Source: Bacteroidales bacterium
Lineage (GTDB): Bacteria; Bacteroidota; Bacteroidia; Bacteroidales; Muribaculaceae
NCBI GenBank assembly: GCA_004557565.1
Contig: SFGS01000014.1
Coordinates: 1 to 46,317, forward strand
Length of the DNA stretch: 46,317 bases
Reading direction: 5' to 3'
The translations under genes and the position numbers were made by a program. A model generated the notes under the pieces. That model was given only the letters and a program-made list of their open reading frames with translations. It did not search any database and was not told the DNA's origin. This document shows positions 1 through 6,656 of this stretch, piece after piece (position 1 is the stretch's first letter; each line of letters begins with the position of its first letter).

Positions 1-420
1 AATGTGGAATGCTTCGCATTTGGCGTAGGGATTGTGCGCTTTGCGTCATTGGAAACGAGTTTCCATGCCGCCAACCACACAATCCCTACGCCACCCTCTT
101 ACGAGGGCTATCCACTTTGCCCCAAGGATAAAAACCGCTCGCCGCTTCACGGCGAAAAACCCCTGATAATAAAATGGTTTCTTGGTAAAAAACTGCATCA
201 AATCTCTAAAAAACGGTTTTGCATGGTAGGGGTGTGACATTTCGCATCCTCGTCAAATGATTGATATTCAATACAGTATCACAATTATGGGCGGACGTGA
301 AGTATCACGTCCCTACCGGGTTTGGTTTTTCGCCGAAGGCGAGCGGTTTTTATCCTTTTGGCGATGCCACCGCTGTTTCAGTGCCCCAGCATTTTTCCAC
401 TGAACCGATTTGGGGGTGAA
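1..420. repeat. Composite nested-palindrome repeat, locus A (cut by window start)
   Basis: Non-coding composite repeat. In order it holds: a long imperfect palindrome (1-127) with a perfect 15-bp pair (GGCGTAGGGATTGTG and its complement); a GGATAAAAACCGCTCGCC hairpin block (124-162); a linker (171-228); a decayed then an intact hairpin of the GGACGTGA/TCACGTCC type (222-312) around an ATTGATATTCAAT centre; an inverted copy of the CGCTCGCC block (322-358); and a remnant of the second palindrome joined to a terminal segment (371-407). The order matches locus B (31262-31905) read on the opposite strand. It ends just before the promoter of the thiamine operon. Short reading frames here do not look like genes: their resemblance between loci follows from the repeat. 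Confidence 0.8.
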
Positions 421-452
421 TTTGCGTAATTCGGAAGTTATTTCTAACTTTG
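421..452 (+). promoter_or_regulatory. Bacteroidetes-type promoter of the thiamine operon
   Basis: TTTG at 421-424 and TAACTTTG at 445-452 are 20 bp apart, matching the Bacteroidetes consensus. Transcription would start at about 458-462, just upstream of the riboswitch. Confidence 0.7.
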
Positions 453-467
453 TACCTTGATTCGATG

Positions 468-540
468 AGTTTGGGGTGCCCTCACTTGGGGCTGAGATCA
501 TACCCACTGAATCTGATCCGGGTAATTCCGGCGTAGAGAA
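468..540 (+). promoter_or_regulatory. TPP riboswitch (THI element)
   Basis: The stretch contains the conserved THI-box blocks in order: GGGGTGCC (473-480), GGGGCTGAGATCATACCC (488-505), then CTGATCCGGGTAATTCCGGC (513-532) and GTAGAGAA. The CUGAGA segment and the CUGAUC...GGUAAU...CCGGCGUAG segment bind thiamine pyrophosphate. It ends about 24 nt before the ATG at 564 and no terminator hairpin follows, so I infer control of translation initiation: high TPP would shut off the receptor and probably the coupled transporter gene. Confidence 0.93.
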
Positions 541-563
541 CAAAAAACTTATTATTCACAATT

Positions 564-2816
564 ATGAAAAAAACATTCTTGACGACTGCCGCTCTCGTGA
601 GCGCCAGCTGTGCGGCTCTTGCAGCTACTGCGCCTAAAGCCGACACTGCCAAGGTTGTGCGCCTCCAAAATGTGGAGGTGACAGCAACTCGTGCCACCAA
701 AACTACTCCTGTGGCATTCACCAACGTTAGTAAGCAACAAATTGCGGAACTCAATTACGGCAAGGACATTCCTTTCCTGGTTTCGTCCACCCCATCGGTG
801 CTCACCACCAGTGACGCCGGTGCCGGAATCGGCTACTCTGCTATGCGTGTGCGCGGCACAGACGCAACACGTATCAATGTCACCGCCAACGACATTCCTA
901 TGAACGACGCAGAAAGTCACTCTATCTTCTGGGTGAACACTCCAGACTTCGCATCTTCGCTCGAAGACATTCAGATTCAGCGTGGCGTGGGTACCTCTAC
1001 CAACGGTGCAGGTGCTTTCGGTGCAAGCGTGAACATGCGCACACAACGCTTCTCAATGAATCCTTACGCTGAAATGAGCGGCACTTACGGCTCTTTCAAC
1101 ACCAACAAGGAAACCTTTAAAGTGGGTTCGGGCTTGATTGGCGGACACTGGAACTTCGACGCTCGCTTCTCGCACATCGCCAGCGATGGCTACCGCGACC
1201 GTGCAAGCAGCAAACTCCACTCTTATTTCGCACAAGCCGGCTATTTCGGTGGTCAAACTTCGGTTCGCTTCATCACTTTCGGTGGTAAGGAATGCACCTA
1301 CCACGCATGGGACGGTATCAGCAAATCAGACTTGACCGACAACCGTAAATACAACCCTAACGGTGAAATCAAGCGCGACGGCAAGGTGATCGGCTTCTAC
1401 GACGACCAAACCGACAACTATCGCCAAACCCACTACCAACTGATTTGGAACCAAGGCATTGGAGCTAACTGGCACTGGAACTTAGGCTTGCACTACACCG
1501 ATGGCTTCGGCTACTACCAAGAGTATAAAAACGCTCGCACACTGAAGGAATACGGTCTTGAACCATTCATGGTGGGCGACAACAAGGTGAAGAAATCAAG
1601 CCTCGTGCGTAAGAAAAATGTGGACAGCGGTTTTGGCGGCGCTGTGTTCTCGCTCAACTTCGCTAAGGGTTCGCTCAACACCACTTTCGGCGGTAGTTTC
1701 AACAGTTATGCAAACGACCACTACGGCAATGTGATTTGGGTGGAAAACTACCTCTTGCCTCTCGACCCAAGCCACGAATACTACCGCAACAAGGGTAAAA
1801 AGAACGACTTCACCATCTACTGGAAGGCTTCAAACACTTTGTGGAAATCGCTCCGCCTCTATGCCGATATGCAATATCGCCACATTGGCTACAAAATCAC
1901 AGGCGACAACGACAAGTGGGACTGGACTGCTTCACCTGAGCATCTCCAAGTGCTGAACGTGGATGAGAAATTTGATTTCTTCAATCCTAAGGTGGGCTTG
2001 ATCTACGACTTCAACAAGCACAACACCGCTTACGCTTCATTCTCTGTGGCTCAAAAAGAACCTACTCGTAACAACTACACCGATGGTTTGTTCACCGTGC
2101 GCCCAAAGGCTGAAAAACTCTTCGACTGGGAAGCTGGCTACACTTTCAGCAGCGACCGTTTCACCGCTGGCGTGAACTTCTACTACATGAAGTATAAAGA
2201 CCAACTCGTGCTCAACGGCAAGCTCAACGAAATTGGCGAAGCCATGGCAGAAAATGTGCCCGACAGTTACCGCATGGGCGTTGAACTCCAAGCAGGCGTG
2301 AAGATCACCGAATGGCTGCGTTGGGACTTGAACGGCACATTCAGCCGCAACCGCATCAAAGACTATGTGGGCTATGTGAGCAACTACGAAGCATCGACCT
2401 GGAACGACCTCTACACTCAAACCGCAGTGGAAAAGGGCAACACCACCATCGCCATGTCGCCTTCATTTATCGGCAACAGCGTGATTGAGTTCAACCTCAA
2501 GGGCTTCTCTGCACAGTTCACTTCTCAATATGTGAGCCGTCAGTACCTCGACAACTTCGAGAACAAGGAAGACAGCCTCGACCCATATTTCGTGAGCCAC
2601 CTCAACTTGGCTTACACCTTCAAGTTGCCACATGTGAAAGCTATCACCGTAGGTTGCACCGTTTACAACATCTTCAACGAGAAGTATGAAAACAACGGTT
2701 ACAGCCAAACTTGCGCCCTCGTATCAGCCGACGGCTCTTACAAGCTCAGCAGCGACCCACGCTTCTACCCAATGGCTGGCACCAACGTATTGGCACACTT
2801 GACATTCTCATTCTAA
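564..2816 (+). CDS. TonB-dependent outer membrane receptor, thiamine uptake (OMR1-like)
   Basis: Outer-membrane receptor of 750 aa. A signal peptide (about residues 1-20) is followed by a plug domain (about 40-160, with VEVTATR at its start and MRVRGTDATRINVTANDIPM inside). A 22-strand-type beta barrel follows, ending in the aromatic HLTFSF. The barrel holds many Tyr/Trp/Asn strand motifs and a typical TonB_dep_Rec C-terminus (YTFKLPHVKAITVGCTVYNIFNEKYENNG). No SusD partner is present, which argues against a glycan system. The TPP riboswitch upstream and the PnuT-type transporter 13 bp downstream identify the ligand as thiamine or a phosphorylated or precursor form; this is inference from context. 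The start at 564 gives a clean signal peptide. Confidence 0.88.
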   Translation: MKKTFLTTAALVSASCAALAATAPKADTAKVVRLQNVEVTATRATKTTPVAFTNVSKQQIAELNYGKDIPFLVSSTPSVLTTSDAGAGIGYSAMRVRGTDATRINVTANDIPMNDAESHSIFWVNTPDFASSLEDIQIQRGVGTSTNGAGAFGASVNMRTQRFSMNPYAEMSGTYGSFNTNKETFKVGSGLIGGHWNFDARFSHIASDGYRDRASSKLHSYFAQAGYFGGQTSVRFITFGGKECTYHAWDGISKSDLTDNRKYNPNGEIKRDGKVIGFYDDQTDNYRQTHYQLIWNQGIGANWHWNLGLHYTDGFGYYQEYKNARTLKEYGLEPFMVGDNKVKKSSLVRKKNVDSGFGGAVFSLNFAKGSLNTTFGGSFNSYANDHYGNVIWVENYLLPLDPSHEYYRNKGKKNDFTIYWKASNTLWKSLRLYADMQYRHIGYKITGDNDKWDWTASPEHLQVLNVDEKFDFFNPKVGLIYDFNKHNTAYASFSVAQKEPTRNNYTDGLFTVRPKAEKLFDWEAGYTFSSDRFTAGVNFYYMKYKDQLVLNGKLNEIGEAMAENVPDSYRMGVELQAGVKITEWLRWDLNGTFSRNRIKDYVGYVSNYEASTWNDLYTQTAVEKGNTTIAMSPSFIGNSVIEFNLKGFSAQFTSQYVSRQYLDNFENKEDSLDPYFVSHLNLAYTFKLPHVKAITVGCTVYNIFNEKYENNGYSQTCALVSADGSYKLSSDPRFYPMAGTNVLAHLTFSF

Positions 2817-2829
2817 GATACTGATTCGT

Positions 2830-3447
2830 ATGTTTGCTGCTATCGACTGGACTACCGCCACACAATGGCTATCCGACCCAAAACACTTGTTCGACGCCAT
2901 CAGTTTCGTGCTGGGCTTGCTCTACCTGTTTTTGGAGTTTAAGGCAAGCATCTGGCTCTGGCCTGTGGGCATCATCATGCCCATAGTGCACAGCGTCACT
3001 TATTACAAGGCTGGACTTTACGCCGATTTCGGCATGGAATTTTTCTATGTGATTGTGGCTGTGTACGGCTTCTTGAAATGGCGCATGGGTAAAGGTGCCG
3101 ACAAGAAAGATGTGCCCATCACCCACTTCCCCATTCGCATGGCAATCATTGCCGTGGTGGCATTTGGGGCTATCTGGGGAGGCATCTTCTGGTTCCTCAG
3201 CACCTGCACCGACAGCACTGTGCCTGTGCTCGACGCGTTCACCACTGCCCTGAGCATCATCGCCTACTGGGCTTTGGCCAACAAATGGGCAGAGCAATGG
3301 CTACTGTGGCTGGCGGTGGATTTGGTATGCACCGTGCTCTACATCCACAAAGGCATACCATTCTCGGCCAGCCTCTACGGCTTCTACACCATCATGGCTG
3401 TGCTCGGCTACCGCAAATGGCTCCGCCTGATGGAAGCGCAAAAGTAA
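2830..3447 (+). CDS. pnuT: PnuT-type thiamine transporter (PnuC family)
   Basis: Inner-membrane protein of 205 aa with about seven hydrophobic segments and the PnuC fold. Family features are an aromatic-rich first half (FLEFKASIWLWPVGIIMPIV, then YYKAGLYADFGMEFFYV), a second half with WALANKWAEQWLLWLAVD, and a C-terminal GFYTIMAVLGYRKW. PnuC proteins carry nicotinamide riboside by facilitated diffusion; the PnuT branch carries thiamine. The call of PnuT over PnuC rests on the riboswitch-controlled operon with the receptor ending at 2816. A thiamine pyrophosphokinase gene, which often completes this operon in Bacteroidetes and traps the vitamin, is not found downstream. Confidence 0.85.
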   Translation: MFAAIDWTTATQWLSDPKHLFDAISFVLGLLYLFLEFKASIWLWPVGIIMPIVHSVTYYKAGLYADFGMEFFYVIVAVYGFLKWRMGKGADKKDVPITHFPIRMAIIAVVAFGAIWGGIFWFLSTCTDSTVPVLDAFTTALSIIAYWALANKWAEQWLLWLAVDLVCTVLYIHKGIPFSASLYGFYTIMAVLGYRKWLRLMEAQK

Positions 3448-3472
3448 CAAACATACCACACACTCCCATACC

Positions 3473-3512
3473 ATAGGGCTGTGCTCGCACTCCAAGCGAC
3501 CACAGCCCTATT
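3473..3512 (+). terminator. Hairpin terminator after pnuT
   Basis: Perfect 9-bp stem AGGGCTGTG (3475-3483) / CACAGCCCT (3501-3509) followed by a short AT-rich tract. It lies between pnuT and the convergent ATPase gene and could serve both strands. The T-run is weak. Confidence 0.5.
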
Positions 3513-3531
3513 TACATAATTAATCACTTAT

Positions 3532-4971
3532 TTATTTAGTGTCAAAAAGGTCATTAAGCGTGATTTGTGAATCTATGTCGTTGGCATATTTATTTGGAAG
3601 AAGATCTTCAGTGGTAATCATTGTGAGAATAACGCCTTTTTTGGTTTTTGTTTCACCACGAAAACGATTAATGCGATTTTGTAATTTATCAAATTCTGAT
3701 TTTGTTAGTTCATACTGCGATTTACTATACTTCACTTCGCACACATTTATCATATCATCTGCTCGGTCGATAATAATGTCGATTTGTGCACCTTTTTCGT
3801 GTGAGGCCACATCAGTTTTACTTCTCCATGAATAGAATTGAGTTGAAATTCTATCGAAGCGCAATATTATCTTAATTTGATTTATATGAGCTAAACAAAC
3901 ACGCTCAAAACTCATTCCATACCAGTTGTTGATTGCTGGTGTGTTCAAATGATGGCTCCAATATTGAGCATCTCCCAATCCCAGAAAAGCAAACTTCAAA
4001 TAGAAATGTGAATAAAAATCCATCAATTGATAGATACCTCCATTCTTCTTGATTTTTGCATCCTTCACATAGTAAAGGCGAATGATGTCGCAACTCTGAA
4101 GATTGCCCAACTGATCAGTAAGCGCCTTCCCGCTGATTTTAAGTTTGGTAGAGATTTCCTGTCTTGTCAACCCCTGTTTTGATTCCGCTAAAAGCTTTAC
4201 AATCTTCATATACGGCTCAGGAGATTTAAACAATGTCTTATACAATCTGCTGTATTCTTTTTGCAATTCTGCATCACGGTCAAAAAAAAGTCTATCCAGG
4301 TTTTCTGCCAAACTTTCAGAAGCAGAAAGCAAACTTAAATAATAAGGTACACCACCTAAACACATATACGCTTGAAGAATGGTGAGCCTACTCCAATTAA
4401 ATCCACGATTCAGCAGATAAAGTTCAGTCTCATGCAGAGTAAACTGATGCAGAGCAATTTCATGCGTCACTCTATTATGAAGACCGCCTTTTGAATCAAT
4501 GATGTTAGTAATCATCCAACTCGTCACCGAACCACAAATAATTAGTTTCAAGTTATCTTGAAGCGAAGCCCAACTGTTCCAAAAGAATCCCAAGGCGCGT
4601 ACAAAACCTGAACGCTGAGAGTCGAAACAAGAGATTTCATCAATGAATACGATGCAAGGTTCCCCTGAGTTGATTTTCGGCTGTAAAAACTTACGTAATT
4701 CAGCAAACGCTGTCAACCAATTTTTAGGGTGCTCATTAATCTTGTAGCCATTAAATTCAAGTGCCTGAACATACGATTCCATTTGCTCAGATGGAGTGCC
4801 GTCGATGATTCCTGTAAGGCTAAAGGCAAGTCGATTACGAAAAAGCTGGTTTATTAAAAAGGTTTTTCCCACTCTTCTTCTTCCATAAATTGCGATAAAT
4901 TCAGCCTGACCTGAATCAACATAAGCCTCAAGGCTTTCAATCTCTTTTTCGCGTCCAATTAGTCGTTTCAT
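3532..4971 (-). CDS. AAA+ ATPase of the ATPase_2/DUF234 family
   Basis: 479-aa protein that opens MKRLIGREKEIESLE. Walker A is GRRRVGKT (residues 30-37), Walker B is IVFIDEIS (about 107-114). A winged-helix-like part (about 270-320, SKQGLTRQEISTKLKISGKA) follows. The C-terminal domain has FERVCLAHI and GAQIDIIIDR...CEVKYSK, the D...ExK pattern of PD-(D/E)xK nuclease folds, as in DUF234. Its physiological role is not established; relatives are common as isolated genes in Bacteroidales and archaea. The gene is visibly AT-richer and uses different codons than its neighbours, which suggests transfer. It has its own promoter and operator-like repeats upstream. No toxin, restriction or phage partner is adjacent. 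Confidence 0.85.
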   Translation of the reverse strand: MKRLIGREKEIESLEAYVDSGQAEFIAIYGRRRVGKTFLINQLFRNRLAFSLTGIIDGTPSEQMESYVQALEFNGYKINEHPKNWLTAFAELRKFLQPKINSGEPCIVFIDEISCFDSQRSGFVRALGFFWNSWASLQDNLKLIICGSVTSWMITNIIDSKGGLHNRVTHEIALHQFTLHETELYLLNRGFNWSRLTILQAYMCLGGVPYYLSLLSASESLAENLDRLFFDRDAELQKEYSRLYKTLFKSPEPYMKIVKLLAESKQGLTRQEISTKLKISGKALTDQLGNLQSCDIIRLYYVKDAKIKKNGGIYQLMDFYSHFYLKFAFLGLGDAQYWSHHLNTPAINNWYGMSFERVCLAHINQIKIILRFDRISTQFYSWRSKTDVASHEKGAQIDIIIDRADDMINVCEVKYSKSQYELTKSEFDKLQNRINRFRGETKTKKGVILTMITTEDLLPNKYANDIDSQITLNDLFDTK

Positions 4972-5000
4972 CGTCTTATTCTTTCTAAAGATTCACATTG

Positions 5001-5031
5001 CAAAGATAGTGTTTTATAATTGTAAAACAAA
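5001..5031 (-). promoter_or_regulatory. Promoter of the AAA+ ATPase gene
   Basis: Read on the minus strand: TTTG (complement of 5028-5031), 19 bp, TATCTTTG (complement of 5001-5008). The start codon lies about 30 bp further on. Confidence 0.7.
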
Positions 5032-5061
5032 ATGAGTTCTTACCAGAACGCATAGAAAACA

Positions 5062-5134
5062 CACCGTTTTGGTAAAATCTCGCATCTGTTTTTACCAAAA
5101 CACAAGAAAAACTCACCATTTTGGTAAAAACTCG
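5062..5134. repeat. Three-copy operator-like repeat TTTTGGTAAAA
   Basis: A direct repeat CACC(G/A)TTTTGGTAAAA(A)TCTCG-like occurs at 5062-5083 and 5114-5134, with an inverted copy (TTTTTACCAAAAC, 5089-5101) between them. The array lies 30-100 bp upstream of the ATPase promoter and about 140 bp upstream of the trpS promoter. A repressor or other dimeric DNA-binding protein could use it; no regulator gene is adjacent. The rest of the gap 4972-5349 holds only the two promoters and a doubtful 49-codon frame (5162-5311) that overlaps the trpS promoter. Confidence 0.5.
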
Positions 5135-5276
5135 TTGAAATTATATGGGCCGTAAGGATTTATGGATATCTTGATTAACAGTGACTATGCCGATGCTTTT
5201 ATGGCAAATCCTGACGTTTTGGGGCATACTTATAAATCTTTCTCAATATTTAGGCAATGCGGAAATAGCGGTGTGA

Positions 5277-5308
5277 TTTGTGAGAGATTTCGTTTTTGTG
5301 TATCTTTG
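5277..5308 (+). promoter_or_regulatory. Promoter of trpS
   Basis: TTTG (5277-5280), 20 bp, TATCTTTG (5301-5308): exact Bacteroidetes consensus, about 40 bp before the ATG at 5350. Confidence 0.75.
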
Positions 5309-5349
5309 TAACTTAATACGAAAATAATAACAAAATAATATACCTTAAA

Positions 5350-6477
5350 ATGGGAAAAGTAATTCTTACTGGCGACCGTCCAACAGGCAAACTCCATATC
5401 GGCCATTATGTGGGTTCGCTCCGTCGCCGCGTACAACTGCAAAATGAGGGCGACTACGACCGCATGTTTGTGTTTATGGCCGATGTTCAGGCACTCACCG
5501 ACAATGCCGACAACCCTGAGAAAATCCGTCAAAACATTATAGAAGTGGCGCTCGACTACCTCGCCGCCGGACTTGACCCAGAAAAGTGCACGCTTTTCAT
5601 TCAAAGCCAAATCCCTGAATTGTGCGAACTCACCACCTACTTGATGAACTTGGTAAGCGTGTCGCGCCTTCAGCGCAACCCTACCGTTAAGTCGGAAATC
5701 AAAATGCGTGGCTTCTGCCAGCAAGACGAGGAGGCTGCCGAAGCAGCCGGACAGCGCAAAGGCATTCCTGTGGGCTTCTTCTGCTACCCTGTGAGCCAGG
5801 CTGCCGACATCACCCTCTTCAAGGCCAACATCGTGCCTGCCGGTGAGGACCAACGCCCAATGATTGAGCAAACCCGCGAATTGGTGCACAGTTTCAACAA
5901 CACCTACGGTGAAGTGCTCGTGGAACCAGAAATCATGCTCCCCGACAACCAGGCTTGCTTGCGTTTGCCAGGCACCGACGGCAATGCAAAGATGAGCAAG
6001 AGTCTCGGCAACTGCGTATATCTGAGCGACTCTGCCGAAGATGTATGGCAAAAGGTGCGCGGCATGTACACCGACCCAACACACTTGCGTGTTGACGACC
6101 CTGGTCACCTCGAAGGCAACTGCGTGTTCACCTATCTCGACGCATTCTGCTGCAACGACGATTTCGCCGAGTTCTGGCCTGAATATGCCTGCCTCGACGA
6201 ACTCAAGGAGCATTACACCAAGGGCGGTTTGGGCGACATGAAGTGCAAGAAGTTCCTCAACCAAGTGTTGAACAAGGAACTTGAGCCAATGCGTGTGCGC
6301 CGCCACGAATTTGAGAAAGACATTCCTGAAATCTACAACATTTTGAAGAAGGGTACCGAACAGGCTCGCGAAGTGGCTGCCCAGACAATGGACGAAGTGC
6401 GCCACGCTATGCGCATCGACTACTTCAACGATGCCGAACTCATCGCATCGCAAGCAGCACGCTTCAAAGCCGAATAA
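5350..6477 (+). CDS. trpS: Tryptophan--tRNA ligase
   Basis: Class I aminoacyl-tRNA synthetase, 375 aa, charging tRNA-Trp. The HIGH signature is exact (TGKLHIGHYVGSL, HIGH at residues 16-19) and the KMSKS loop is exact (residues 214-218, GNAKMSKSLGN). The protein is about 40 residues longer than the common 330-aa bacterial enzymes, with an insertion rich in Glu/Ala (about residues 118-138, MRGFCQQDEEAAEAAGQRKG); longer TrpRS forms are usual in Bacteroidales. It is monocistronic, with a consensus promoter before it and a strong terminator after it. Confidence 0.97.
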   Translation: MGKVILTGDRPTGKLHIGHYVGSLRRRVQLQNEGDYDRMFVFMADVQALTDNADNPEKIRQNIIEVALDYLAAGLDPEKCTLFIQSQIPELCELTTYLMNLVSVSRLQRNPTVKSEIKMRGFCQQDEEAAEAAGQRKGIPVGFFCYPVSQAADITLFKANIVPAGEDQRPMIEQTRELVHSFNNTYGEVLVEPEIMLPDNQACLRLPGTDGNAKMSKSLGNCVYLSDSAEDVWQKVRGMYTDPTHLRVDDPGHLEGNCVFTYLDAFCCNDDFAEFWPEYACLDELKEHYTKGGLGDMKCKKFLNQVLNKELEPMRVRRHEFEKDIPEIYNILKKGTEQAREVAAQTMDEVRHAMRIDYFNDAELIASQAARFKAE

Positions 6478-6506
6478 CCCGACACTTCCAAATCATCAAC
6501 CATACA

Positions 6507-6545
6507 AATCGCTCCCCCACCAAAAAAGGGAGCGATTTTTTATTT
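6507..6545 (+). terminator. Rho-independent terminator of trpS
   Basis: Stem AATCGCTCCC (6507-6516) / GGGAGCGATT (6528-6537), followed by TTTTTATTTTTTATTT. Confidence 0.88.
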
Positions 6546-6656
6546 TTTATTTCCATGTTTTAACCGTAAATATCGGTGCTAATTGTCTTGATATTACACA
6601 TCTTTTTATAATTTTGCATCAATTATCAACATTTACAGTCAATTAATTTTATTCGC

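Noticed and set aside
4..240. Overlapping reading frames (about 64-77 codons) on both strands, resembling frames at 31614-31865
   Set aside because: The similarity comes from the composite DNA repeat; frames on both strands and shared across loci fit repeat structure, not a protein.
5162..5311. 49-codon frame on the plus strand before trpS
   Set aside because: It overlaps the trpS promoter, has no start signal and no recognisable family; probably chance or a decayed fragment.
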